A stretch of 35,709 bases of DNA from an uncultured Clostridia bacterium (lineage in GTDB: Bacteria > Bacillota > Clostridia > Oscillospirales > Ruminococcaceae), in NCBI GenBank assembly GCA_947624345.1, contig CANQJW010000006.1, positions 1 to 35,709 on the forward strand. Reading direction: 5' to 3'. Positions 23,858 to 32,312 of the stretch are shown one piece after another (the first letter of the stretch is position 1; every line of letters starts with the position of its first letter). The notes below the pieces were generated by a model. That model did no database searches. It was not told the DNA's origin and saw nothing but the letters and a program-made list of their open reading frames with translations. The translations under genes were made by a program, and so were the position numbers.

Positions 23858-24481
23858 ATGAAGAAAATTGCAGTATTGGTTTCGGGCGGCGGAACTAATC
23901 TTCAAGCACTTATTGACGCTGAGAAAAGCGGAAAAATTAAAAACGGAAAAATAACCTGCGTTATATCTTCAAGCCCTGATTCTTATGCTCTTGAACGAGC
24001 TAAAAACAACAATATTCCTACAAAGGTTATTCCAAGAAAGGAATATGAGAGCGTAAGAGATTATACAAGGGCTGTTACCGATACTCTTATCGAGGAGAAA
24101 GCTGACCTTGTTGTGTATGCAGGCTTTATGACCATTTTAGATGAGCAGATTGTTGAAGCTTTCTCAAACAGAATGATGAATGTTCATCCGTCGCTTATCC
24201 CCTCTTTCTGCGGAAAGGGATTTTACGGACTTCATGTTCATGAGGAGGTCCTCAAAAAAGGAGTTAAGCTGACAGGTGCCACTGTTCACTTTGTTACAGA
24301 GGAATGTGACGGAGGTCCTATAATCCTGCAAAAAGCAGTCGAGGTCAAAAATGACGATACCCCTGAAGCTCTGCAAAAAAGAGTTATGGAGGAAGCTGAG
24401 TGGAAAATACTTCCCAAGGCTGTATCGCTGTTCTGCGAGGACAGAATAGAAGTAAAGGATAATAAGACTTATGTTAACTAG
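23858..24481 (+). CDS. purN: phosphoribosylglycinamide formyltransferase
   Basis: PurN formylates GAR with 10-formyltetrahydrofolate. Starting at ATG 23858 gives 207 residues (a TTG at 23846 gives four more but sits on the ribosome site AAGGGA). Visible motifs are VSGGGTNLQALID, the catalytic N-x-H in MNVHPSLIPSF, and VHFVTEECDGGPII with the catalytic aspartate. Normal length. Confidence 0.96.
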   Translation: MKKIAVLVSGGGTNLQALIDAEKSGKIKNGKITCVISSSPDSYALERAKNNNIPTKVIPRKEYESVRDYTRAVTDTLIEEKADLVVYAGFMTILDEQIVEAFSNRMMNVHPSLIPSFCGKGFYGLHVHEEVLKKGVKLTGATVHFVTEECDGGPIILQKAVEVKNDDTPEALQKRVMEEAEWKILPKAVSLFCEDRIEVKDNKTYVN

Positions 24482-24511
24482 ATTTTTACAAAAACTATTA
24501 GGAGGATTAGT

Positions 24512-25228
24512 ATGAAAACAATTGACATTTATGAGGAGCTTAAGGGCAATCCTTATCCCGGCAGAGGAATCATTATAGGCAAATCTGCTGACGGAAAGAA
24601 CGCTGTAACCGCATATTTTATCATGGGACGCAGTGTAAACTCACGAAACAGAGTGTTCAAAGAGACTTCCGACGGAATTAAGACAGAGGCTTTTGATCCG
24701 TCTCTGCTGACAGATCCACACCTTATAATATACTCGCCTGTCAGGGTTCTGGGCAACAAGACTATTGTTACAAACGGTGACCAGACCGATACTATTTACG
24801 AGCTTATGGATAAACAACAGACCTTTGAGCAGACTCTGCGTACTCGTGAGTTTGAGGACGATGCACCGAATTATACCCCTCGCATTTCGGGAATTATGCA
24901 CATTGAGGACGATACATACAACTATGCAATGTCTATATTAAAATCAGCAGATGGAAATCCTGATTCGTGCGAAAGATTTACCTATTCATACACAAATCCA
25001 ATTAACGGCGAAGGCAGATTTATCCACACATATATGGGCGACGGAAATCCGCTTCCAAGCTTTGAGGGAGAGCCAAAGAAAATCTCAATACCTAATGATA
25101 TAAAAGAGTTTTCTGATTCGCTCTGGAACAGTTTGAATGAAGATAATAAGGTTTCTCTTTTTGTAAGGTATATTGATCTACAAACCAAGAAGGCTGAAAC
25201 TGTTATTATAAATAAAAATCAAAAGTAA
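24512..25228 (+). CDS. purO: IMP cyclohydrolase, PurO-type
   Basis: The 238-residue protein resembles the archaeal-type IMP cyclohydrolase that closes FAICAR to IMP. Recognisable segments are GNPYPGRGIIIGKSADGKNAVTAYFIMGRSVNSRNR, NGDQTDTI and DDAPNYTPRISG. It is unrelated to the cyclohydrolase domain of bifunctional PurH. Its neighbour downstream is an AICAR transformylase lacking that domain, so the two genes together replace PurH. AGGAGG lies six to seven bases before the ATG. Confidence 0.9.
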   Translation: MKTIDIYEELKGNPYPGRGIIIGKSADGKNAVTAYFIMGRSVNSRNRVFKETSDGIKTEAFDPSLLTDPHLIIYSPVRVLGNKTIVTNGDQTDTIYELMDKQQTFEQTLRTREFEDDAPNYTPRISGIMHIEDDTYNYAMSILKSADGNPDSCERFTYSYTNPINGEGRFIHTYMGDGNPLPSFEGEPKKISIPNDIKEFSDSLWNSLNEDNKVSLFVRYIDLQTKKAETVIINKNQK

Positions 25229-25251
25229 ATATTCAGATTTAAATAATCGAG

Positions 25252-25286
25252 AGGAGGAAATGCTCTATTATTGAGCATAATAAATT
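25252..25286 (+). promoter_or_regulatory. ribosome site separated from its start by a hairpin
   Basis: AGGAGG (25252-25257) is 29 bases from the ATG at 25287. ATGCTC (25260-25265) and GAGCAT (25273-25278) form a six-bp stem with a seven-base loop between them. Folding it out leaves a spacing of ten bases. An in-frame TAA at 25281-25283 rules out a longer coding start, and no nearer ribosome site exists. Confidence 0.6.
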
Positions 25287-26471
25287 ATGAGTAAAGATAT
25301 GCTACTGAAATACGGCTGTAATCCAAATCAAAAGCCGTCAAAGATTTATATGGCTGACGGAAGTGAGCTTCCGATAACCGTGTTAAACGGCAAACCTGGT
25401 TATATCAATTTGCTTGACGCATTCAACGGCTGGCAGCTTGTTAAGGAGCTAAAAAAAGCAACAGGTATGTGTGCGGCAACATCATTCAAGCACGTTTCCC
25501 CTGCCGGTGCGGCTGTAGGAAAGCCACTTTCAGACACTCTGAAGAAAATCTACTGGGTTGACGATTTAGGTGAACTTTCACCTATGGCCTGTGCTTATGC
25601 AAGAGCAAGAGGTGCTGACAGAATGTCATCATACGGAGATTTTATCGCTCTTTCAGACGAATGTGACGTATGTACTGCAAAAATGATTCAAAGAGAGGTT
25701 TCCGACGGTATCATCGCACCATCATACACAGACGAGGCACTGGAAATTTTGAAATCTAAGAGAAAAGGAACTTACAATATCATTCAGATCGATGAAAATT
25801 ATACTCCCAATCCTATCGAAACAAAGCAGGTTTACGGAGTTACATTCGAGCAAGGCAGAAATGAGCTTGACATTAACACTGCCCTTCTTGAGCAGAATAT
25901 ACCGACCGAAAACAAAAACATTCCTGAGGATAAGAAGATCGACCTGCTTATCTCTCTTATAACTCTTAAATATACTCAGTCTAACAGCGTTTGTTATGTT
26001 AAGGACGGTCAGGCAATCGGTATCGGTGCAGGTCAGCAGTCGAGAATCCACTGCACAAGACTTGCAGGAAATAAAGCTGATGTATGGTGGCTTCGTCAGG
26101 CACCTCAGGTTCTTAACCTTGATTTCAAGGACGATATCAGGCGTGCTGACAGAGACAACGCAATAGATGTTTATATCTCAGATGAATATGAGGATATTTT
26201 AGCAGAGGGCGTTTGGCAGAATACCTTTAAGACAAAACCTCCTGTATTCACAGATGATGAGAAAAAGGCATGGATTGCAAAGAACACTGATGTTTGTCTT
26301 GGCTCTGACGCTTTCTTCCCGTTCGGCGATAATATCGAGAGGGCAAGAAAGAGCGGTGTTTCATATATTGCTGAGCCTGGCGGTTCAATCCGTGACGATA
26401 ATGTTATTGAAACCTGTAATAAATACAATATCGCAATGAGTTTTACCGGTATAAGATTGTTCCACCACTAA
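25287..26471 (+). CDS. purH: stand-alone AICAR formyltransferase (PurH C-domain homologue)
   Basis: This 394-residue protein converts AICAR to FAICAR with 10-formyltetrahydrofolate. It contains only the transformylase part of PurH: LKYGCNPNQKPS at the N-terminus, TSFKHVSPAGAAVG with the catalytic K68-H69 pair, GIGAGQQSRI and SDAFFPFGDNIERA. The bacterial IMP cyclohydrolase domain, normally about 200 residues at the N-terminus, is missing and is supplied by the gene before. The start codon depends on the hairpin-separated ribosome site upstream. Confidence 0.93.
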   Translation: MSKDMLLKYGCNPNQKPSKIYMADGSELPITVLNGKPGYINLLDAFNGWQLVKELKKATGMCAATSFKHVSPAGAAVGKPLSDTLKKIYWVDDLGELSPMACAYARARGADRMSSYGDFIALSDECDVCTAKMIQREVSDGIIAPSYTDEALEILKSKRKGTYNIIQIDENYTPNPIETKQVYGVTFEQGRNELDINTALLEQNIPTENKNIPEDKKIDLLISLITLKYTQSNSVCYVKDGQAIGIGAGQQSRIHCTRLAGNKADVWWLRQAPQVLNLDFKDDIRRADRDNAIDVYISDEYEDILAEGVWQNTFKTKPPVFTDDEKKAWIAKNTDVCLGSDAFFPFGDNIERARKSGVSYIAEPGGSIRDDNVIETCNKYNIAMSFTGIRLFHH

Positions 26472-26509
26472 AAAGTAAGATTTGTTTATTTATAGAAAGG
26501 TAGATTTTT

Positions 26510-27199
26510 ATGAAAGATTTTAAAAAGCTGGCAGCATTGTTTTTAAGTATCATAATGGTGCTGAGCTTTGCAGGCTGTGCGGAAAAAGATACTTCAGGCA
26601 CTTCATCAAGTGTAGAAACAACTGCTGATGCGAACGGTTCTGAGAGTGATGCAAAGAGTAGCAATGATGATAAAAACGCTGATAACAACAGCTCAAAAAT
26701 AAATAGTAAGAAAAACTCAGATAGTAAAGACAAAAATACTCAATCTACAGGAACTCCGCTTAAAAATGGCTCTTATTCAACTAAGGAATTTTCTATCACA
26801 CCCGGCTCTGACTGGAAATTGAGCGATGCTTCCTCAGAGGAAGAAGAAACTGCTGTCTTTACTCTTGACAGTGGGTCATATAGCTCTATCACCGTCACCA
26901 AGTTCCCTGTTGATAAAAACACTACTATTGAAAATTATAAAGAGGACACAATAAAACAGTATAATAAAATGAACGATTATACGCTTGATGATATAAAAGA
27001 TGTTGAAATCGACGGTAAAAAGGCAGTTAAACTTTATATCACTGTAAAAAACAATTCATCATTAAAGATGAAGATGATACAAAATCATATTATAGACGGC
27101 TCTGACCTCTATATATGTACCTTTACTACGTCTAAGAAAGAATATAAGAAAACGAAGTCAGAGGCTGAGAAAATCCTTGATACTTTCAAGCTTAAATAA
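26510..27199 (+). CDS. putative lipoprotein inside the purine operon
   Basis: The 229-residue protein has a Lys-containing start, a hydrophobic stretch and the lipobox-like SFAGC with C23 as the lipidation site, so it is probably anchored to the outer face of the membrane. Residues 24-85 are a Ser/Asn/Asp/Lys-rich linker. The rest (about 86-229) is a small alpha/beta domain (FSITPGSDWKLSD, SSITVTKFPVDKN, DLYICTFTTSKKEY) of the sort seen in PsbP/DcrB-like lipoproteins; that comparison is tentative. It lies 38 bases after purH and 46 before purD, with AAAGG before the ATG, so it is co-transcribed. A role in purine metabolism is unproven. Confidence 0.8.
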   Translation: MKDFKKLAALFLSIIMVLSFAGCAEKDTSGTSSSVETTADANGSESDAKSSNDDKNADNNSSKINSKKNSDSKDKNTQSTGTPLKNGSYSTKEFSITPGSDWKLSDASSEEEETAVFTLDSGSYSSITVTKFPVDKNTTIENYKEDTIKQYNKMNDYTLDDIKDVEIDGKKAVKLYITVKNNSSLKMKMIQNHIIDGSDLYICTFTTSKKEYKKTKSEAEKILDTFKLK

Positions 27200-27245
27200 G
27201 CTAAGCTCTTGAAAAAACTATATCCATTATAAAGGGGAAATTACA

Positions 27246-28601
27246 ATGAAAATTTTAGTTGTCGGCGGCGGCGGACGAGAACACGCAATTATTATGAAGC
27301 TTGCTGAATCGCCAAAGGTTGAAAAGCTATATTGCACACCAGGCAACGGAGGTATATCAAAATATGCTGAGTGCTTTGATGTGGGTGCCTGCGACATTGA
27401 AGGAGTTGTGGCACTGGCTAAAAAGCTTAGCGTTGATATGGTAGTTGTCGCACCAGATGATCCTCTGGTTCTCGGTATGGTTGACGCTCTTCGGGCTGAG
27501 GGATTTATGACGTTCGGCCCTAAAAAGGACGCTGCTATTATCGAGGGCTCAAAGGTGTTCTCAAAAGAGCTTATGAAGAAATATAACATTCCGACAGCAC
27601 GATATGAAGCGTTCACCGATAGCGAAGATGCTATCAACTATATAAAAGAAAAGAACACCTACCCTACTGTTGTAAAGGCAGATGGTCTTGCACTCGGAAA
27701 GGGTGTTATCATTGCCGAGGACGAGGCTCAGGCAATCGACGCTGTAAACTCGATTATGAACGATAAAATTTTTGGCGAAAGCGGTTCTCAGCTTGTTGTC
27801 GAGGAATTTCTGACAGGTCCTGAGGTTTCGGTTCTTTCATTCACAGACGGAAAGACTATTGTTCCTATGATTTCATCTATGGATCACAAGAGAGCCTTAG
27901 ACGGGGACAAGGGTCTTAACACAGGCGGAATGGGAACTGTTGCACCTAACCCTTACTACACAGATGATGTAGCAAAGGAATGTATGGAGAAAATCTTTCT
28001 GCCTACTATAAACGCAATGAACGCCGAGGGAAGAACCTTTGAGGGTTGTTTATACTTCGGGCTTATGCTTACCCAAAACGGTCCTAAGGTGATTGAATAC
28101 AACTGCCGTTTTGGCGATCCTGAGACACAGGTTGTTCTTCCTATGCTTGATGGCGATTTGTGCGAAATCTTCGAAGCAATTTATAATCACGAGCTTGACA
28201 AGGTTTCAATCGACTGGAAGCAAGGATTTTGCACCTGCGTTGTAATGGCAAGCGGCGGTTACCCTAAGTCCTATCCAAAGGGTATTGAGATTTCTGGTCT
28301 TGACAACAAAGGACAGGTTGAGAACGCTTTTGTTTACCACGCCGGAACCAAACTCGAGGACGGCATTTTTAAGACTAACGGTGGACGAGTTCTAGGCGTT
28401 ACCTGCAACGCTTTGACACTTCAGGGTGCACTTGACAAGTCCTATGAAGCAATTTCAAAAATCAAATGGGAAAACGCTCATATCAGAACCGATATAGGAA
28501 AGCGTGCTTTGGCGGCACTAGACAATGATCCCCTAGCCCTTCACTACAAAGACGATATGGAGGATTATATTGAAGAAAACGGGGTATATTTACGGCAGTA
28601 G
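27246..28601 (+). CDS. purD: phosphoribosylamine-glycine ligase
   Basis: PurD (GAR synthetase) joins phosphoribosylamine and glycine with ATP. The 451-residue ATP-grasp enzyme has the N-terminal KILVVGGGGREHAI loop, VVKADGLALGKGV, the DHKRALDGDKGLNTGGMG motif and YNCRFGDPETQVVLP. It is slightly longer than the usual 420-430 residues. AAGGGGA precedes the ATG. It is the last gene of the purine operon. Confidence 0.97.
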   Translation: MKILVVGGGGREHAIIMKLAESPKVEKLYCTPGNGGISKYAECFDVGACDIEGVVALAKKLSVDMVVVAPDDPLVLGMVDALRAEGFMTFGPKKDAAIIEGSKVFSKELMKKYNIPTARYEAFTDSEDAINYIKEKNTYPTVVKADGLALGKGVIIAEDEAQAIDAVNSIMNDKIFGESGSQLVVEEFLTGPEVSVLSFTDGKTIVPMISSMDHKRALDGDKGLNTGGMGTVAPNPYYTDDVAKECMEKIFLPTINAMNAEGRTFEGCLYFGLMLTQNGPKVIEYNCRFGDPETQVVLPMLDGDLCEIFEAIYNHELDKVSIDWKQGFCTCVVMASGGYPKSYPKGIEISGLDNKGQVENAFVYHAGTKLEDGIFKTNGGRVLGVTCNALTLQGALDKSYEAISKIKWENAHIRTDIGKRALAALDNDPLALHYKDDMEDYIEENGVYLRQ

Positions 28602-28677
28602 GCAGGAGTGACCCCTGCACGATTTGCCGCCTGTTATAATTATAATAAATGTGCTTACTTTGATAAACGGCGGGCTT

Positions 28678-28808
28678 ATCAATTGATAATTTACAATTAT
28701 ATTAGAAATGAAAAGCGTTCGGGAAAAACAAAATTACTGAACGCTTTAGTTATATCTTTTTTCTTAAATCTAGCCACTATCAACTGTCCATTATCAATTA
28801 TAAATTGC
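28678..28808. repeat. intergenic AATTGATAATT-type repeats after purD
   Basis: Copies of the AT-rich palindromic family lie at 28678-28698 and 28781-28808; the second abuts the stop codon of the aldolase-like gene. Between purD and the first copy are short GC-rich pieces (GCAGG-n-CCTGC at 28602-28618, CCGCC with GGCGG further on). No credible gene lies in 28602-28808. Confidence 0.55.
28712..28747. terminator. hairpin between the convergent purD and aldolase genes
   Basis: AAAGCGTTC (28712-28720) pairs with GAACGCTTT (28739-28747), nine bp with an 18-base loop. T-rich tails follow on both strands, though offset. Position between converging genes fits a bidirectional terminator. Its GTTC-GGGAAAA layout resembles the terminator at 33692-33722. 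Confidence 0.55.
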
Positions 28809-29789
28809 TTAATTGTCTTGGTCGTAAGTCTCCTGAAAGAACTTGGCATAATCGGTTCTTTTTTCTTTCATGAACGTAATAGCCGTTCTCGGGTGGCAGT
28901 TAAACCTTCCGGTCAACAGATACGGAACATCATAACCCCAGACCAAACCATCGTTTCGAAGCTTAACCATATTCTTTTCAATAAAGTTAAGCAGCGGAAC
29001 TAAATCGTACTTGGGATTTTTTAAAAATCCAAGAAGAGTTTCCAATGCACAGTTTCCTGCACCTCTGCCAAGCGACCTTACAGTACCGTCAAGGTAGCTG
29101 GTTCCCATAATCATAGACTCAATGGTGTTCGCAAAAGCAAGCTGTTGATTATCGTGTGCGTGAATACCAATCTTTTTGTTGTACTTCTCGCCGAACTCTA
29201 AGAATTTCTCAGTCAGCCTTCTTATATCCTCAGGATACAAAGCACCGAAGCTGTCAACAATGTAAATCACATCAACACTGCTGTTTCCAAGTAGCTCTAA
29301 CGACTGATTAAGCTCACCATCGTTTGCAGTCGAAACAGCCATAATGTTAGCCGAGGTTTCATAGCCTTTCTTATGAAAATTTTCTATCATCTCAATGCAG
29401 GACGGAATCTGATATACATAAGTAGCCGTACGAATAATGTCAACTACGCTCTCGCTCTTAGGCAGAATGGTGTCCATATCGGTTCTTCCGACATCAGCCA
29501 TAACTGAAATCTTCAGGTCGCTGTCATTCTCACCGACAATTGCTCTTATCGCCTCTTCGTCACAGAACTTCCACTTTCCAAAGTCCTCTTCCGGGAAAAT
29601 CTTTTTTGAAGCCTTATATCCAAACTCCATATAATCAACGCCTGCAGCAATATTCGTCTTATATAAATCCTTTACAAACTCATCTGTAAAACGAAAATCA
29701 TTCACAAGTCCTCCGTCACGCAAGGTCGCGTCAACAACCCTCAAATCGTTTCTCACCGCAATTAAATTACCCTTTTTGATCTCACTCAT
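28809..29789 (-). CDS. DRE-TIM aldolase-like protein of the HMGL family
   Basis: This 326-residue protein has the HMG-CoA lyase-like TIM-barrel signature: VVDATLRDGG (18-27) with the catalytic Arg R24 and metal-binding D25, and GIHAHDNQQLAFAN with metal-binding H210 and H212. The family includes 4-hydroxy-2-oxovalerate aldolase and isopropylmalate/citramalate synthases, but it is shorter than the synthases and has no acetaldehyde dehydrogenase partner nearby. The reaction is probably a divalent-metal aldol cleavage or condensation of an unknown keto acid. It has its own strong promoter, and GGGAG precedes the ATG. Confidence 0.8.
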   Translation of the reverse strand: MSEIKKGNLIAVRNDLRVVDATLRDGGLVNDFRFTDEFVKDLYKTNIAAGVDYMEFGYKASKKIFPEEDFGKWKFCDEEAIRAIVGENDSDLKISVMADVGRTDMDTILPKSESVVDIIRTATYVYQIPSCIEMIENFHKKGYETSANIMAVSTANDGELNQSLELLGNSSVDVIYIVDSFGALYPEDIRRLTEKFLEFGEKYNKKIGIHAHDNQQLAFANTIESMIMGTSYLDGTVRSLGRGAGNCALETLLGFLKNPKYDLVPLLNFIEKNMVKLRNDGLVWGYDVPYLLTGRFNCHPRTAITFMKEKRTDYAKFFQETYDQDN

Positions 29790-29883
29790 ATTGATTTCTC
29801 CCTTAAAATTTTATTACCGTTTAATATTGTCACTTTTAGCTTTTCACGGTTTAAAGCTTTAACGCTTTAAAGTCAACTACTAC

Positions 29884-29912
29884 ATTATATAACTATAATC
29901 TACATTTGTCAA
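29884..29912 (-). promoter_or_regulatory. consensus sigma-A promoter of the aldolase-like gene
   Basis: On the minus strand TTGACA (29912-29907) and TATAAT (29889-29884) are perfect and 17 bases apart. Leader is about 90 nt. Confidence 0.9.
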
Positions 29913-29947
29913 GTGTTTTTCAAAAAAATTACGCTATCTCTCAACAT

Positions 29948-31042
29948 TTAAACATTAAACCTGAATAGAACTATATCCCCGTCCTGCATAACATATTCTT
30001 TGCCCTCAAGTCGCATAAGACCTTTTTCCTTAACATGAGCCATAGTTCCGCAAGCCATAAGATCATCAAAGGAAACAACCTCGGCACGGATAAAGCCCTT
30101 TTCAAAATCTGTATGGATTTTTCCTGCAGCCTGAGGAGCTTTGGTACCCCTCTTTATCGTCCAAGCACGAACCTCCGGCTCTCCCGCTGTCAGGAAAGAG
30201 ATTAGTCCGAGGAGAGAATAACCCTCTTTAATTATTCTGCCAAGGCCAGAAATTTCAAGCCCAAGCTCAGATAAGAACATCTGTTTGTCCTCGTCGTTCA
30301 TATCTGAAATCTCTGCCTCAATCTGAGCACAGATAGGCAGAACTGCACTTCCCTCTTCCTTTGCGTGCTGGCGAACGATTTTATAATTTTCGTTGGTATC
30401 AATGTTGTTTGTAAAATCCTTTTCCGAAAGGTTTGCGGCATAGATAACAGGTTTTGCTGACAAAAGCGGCGTTTCCTTAATCCACTCTGTTTCATCATCG
30501 GTCATATCAAAACTCCTTGCAGGCTTTCCATCCTCAAGATGTGCCTTTAGTCTCTCCAAAAAGTCAACAACACCTGCAAGAGACTTGTCACCTTTCATTG
30601 CCTTTTTAGTTCTGTCAATACGCCTTTCAATCAACTCGGCGTCAGAGAAGATAAGCTCTAAGTCGATAGTTTCAATGTCACGCTTCGGGTCAATACTACC
30701 GTCAACATGAATGATATTGTCGTCCTCAAAGCATCTAACCACATGGACTATTGCATCAACCTCACGAATGTTCGAAAGGAACTTATTGCCCAGTCCCTCG
30801 CCTTTAGAAGCGCCCTTTACAAGACCTGCAATATCGACAAATTCCAGCGTTGCCGGGGTGAACTTAACAGGGTTATACATCTCCCTTAATTTATCAAGAC
30901 GCTCGTCGGGAACAGATACTATTCCAACATTCGGCTCAATCGTACAAAACGGATAGTTAGCCGATTCTGCCCCTGCGTTTGTAAGTGCATTAAAAAGCGT
31001 ACTCTTTCCCACATTCGGTAGTCCTACCATACCTAATTTCAT
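29948..31042 (-). CDS. ychF: redox-responsive ATPase YchF (OLA1 family)
   Basis: YchF is an Obg-related P-loop protein that prefers ATP and associates with ribosomes. The 364-residue protein has Walker [10 protein letters not shown] (7-15), [20 protein letters not shown] and the atypical NLSE (in AANLSEKD) in place of NKxD, which accounts for ATP preference in the family. A coiled-coil arm and a C-terminal TGS domain (about 280-364) follow. AGGAGG precedes the ATG. Confidence 0.97.
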   Translation of the reverse strand: MKLGMVGLPNVGKSTLFNALTNAGAESANYPFCTIEPNVGIVSVPDERLDKLREMYNPVKFTPATLEFVDIAGLVKGASKGEGLGNKFLSNIREVDAIVHVVRCFEDDNIIHVDGSIDPKRDIETIDLELIFSDAELIERRIDRTKKAMKGDKSLAGVVDFLERLKAHLEDGKPARSFDMTDDETEWIKETPLLSAKPVIYAANLSEKDFTNNIDTNENYKIVRQHAKEEGSAVLPICAQIEAEISDMNDEDKQMFLSELGLEISGLGRIIKEGYSLLGLISFLTAGEPEVRAWTIKRGTKAPQAAGKIHTDFEKGFIRAEVVSFDDLMACGTMAHVKEKGLMRLEGKEYVMQDGDIVLFRFNV

Positions 31043-31081
31043 ATAAATTTTCCTCCTGTATAATACTTACACTCTTCTGAT

Positions 31082-31110
31082 TACATACAGAGATTCAGTA
31101 AACTAGTCAA
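31082..31110 (-). promoter_or_regulatory. candidate promoter of ychF
   Basis: On the minus strand TTGACT (31110-31105) and TATGTA (31087-31082) are 17 bases apart, between the trpS stop and the ychF start. The -10 is imperfect. Confidence 0.5.
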
Positions 31111-31129
31111 ATACTCCCTAAGATAATTT

Positions 31130-32140
31130 CTATCTTGCATCAACAAAACCCACTTTGTGATAAACCTTTGAAAGAATCCTGTTTGTTATTCTCATTGCAT
31201 CTTCCGCTCCGCTTGTGTAGCACTCCTTCAAGTAAGCTTTATCGGCAATAAGCCTTGAAAAATCATCTCTTACCGGCTTTAAGTAATCAGCTACAGCCTC
31301 TCCAACCGCCAGCTTGAAATCTCCGTATCCCTTTGATGCAAACTCACTCTCGATCTCATCATAGGTCTTTCCGGTAACGCAAGAGTAAATAGACATAAGG
31401 TTGTTTATTCCGTCCTTGCCCTCACGATAGCATATCTCCATCTCGCTGTCGGTAATTGCCCTTTTGAACTTTCTTATGATAGTATCCTTGTCATCTAGAA
31501 TGTAAACAGTCGCATTCTGATTTTCGTCCGACTTTGACATCTTCTTAGTAGGGTCTGCAAGCGATTTCACACTTGCTCCCAGAGGCGGTATATATGGCTC
31601 CGGCAGCTTGAAAAATTCACCGTACTTATTATTAAATCTGCCTGCAACATTACGCGCCAGCTCTAAATGCTGTTTCTGGTCAGCGCCAATAGGCACTAAA
31701 TCCGCATTATAAGCAAGAATATCCGCTGCCATTAAAACAGGATATGTAAACAATCCTGCGTTGACATCGTCTGCGTGCTTTTTTGACTTATCTTTAAACT
31801 GAGTCATTCTCGAAAGCTCGCCAAACTGCGTTGAACAAGCCAAAACCCAATTTAATTCAGCATGGCACTTATTATGGCTCTGAAAGAAAGCTATAGACTT
31901 TTTAGGGTCAATTCCACAAGCTAAAAGCAAAGCATACGCCTGTAAAGAATTTTGCCTGAGCTTGGCAGGGTCTTGCCTTACTGTTATAGCGTGCAAATCA
32001 ACTATTGAGTATATGCAGTTATATTCGTCCTGAAGCGTTCCCCAGTTGCGGACTGCTCCTAAGTAGTTTCCGAGCGTAAAAACTCCCGTCGGCTGTATTC
32101 CGCTGAAAATAATCTTCTTATCTTTATCAAATTCTGGCAT
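31130..32140 (-). CDS. trpS: tryptophan-tRNA ligase
   Basis: TrpS charges tRNA-Trp. The 336-residue class I synthetase has GIQPTGVFTLGNYLGAV, whose TLGN (22-25) corresponds to the HIGH motif, FFQSHN, the dimer region and KKMSKSDEN (KMSKS loop). Length is normal for the bacterial enzyme. A ribosome site with GGAG precedes the ATG. I saw no T-box leader in the roughly 160 bases upstream. Confidence 0.97.
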   Translation of the reverse strand: MPEFDKDKKIIFSGIQPTGVFTLGNYLGAVRNWGTLQDEYNCIYSIVDLHAITVRQDPAKLRQNSLQAYALLLACGIDPKKSIAFFQSHNKCHAELNWVLACSTQFGELSRMTQFKDKSKKHADDVNAGLFTYPVLMAADILAYNADLVPIGADQKQHLELARNVAGRFNNKYGEFFKLPEPYIPPLGASVKSLADPTKKMSKSDENQNATVYILDDKDTIIRKFKRAITDSEMEICYREGKDGINNLMSIYSCVTGKTYDEIESEFASKGYGDFKLAVGEAVADYLKPVRDDFSRLIADKAYLKECYTSGAEDAMRITNRILSKVYHKVGFVDAR

Positions 32141-32282
32141 GGTATTATCACTCCATTTAAGTATTTTCTACGTTTAATTATGAATAGTATCTGGTTTAAA
32201 ACATCTTTCATCTAATCCACAAAAGGCGACGAGTCCAACGTCTGCTCGCCGGTGCAACGTCACCGTTGCTCTCGACTCTTAC

Positions 32283-32312
32283 TTCTAACCTCTAATCTTC
32301 TAACCTCTAATC
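32283..32312 (-). repeat. 15-bp tandem repeat overlapping the aminotransferase stop
   Basis: Two identical 15-bp units, TTCTAACCTCTAATC, at 32283-32297 and 32298-32312. On the minus strand the second unit supplies the TAG stop of the aminotransferase (32309-32307). Upstream, 32221-32280 holds GC-rich CGACGAG and CGCCGGTGC pieces and no gene. Confidence 0.85.

Noticed and set aside
28608-29003. 131-residue open frame on the plus strand after purD
   Set aside because: It has no ribosome site, crosses intergenic repeats and a hairpin, and its second half is antisense to the well-supported aldolase-like gene.
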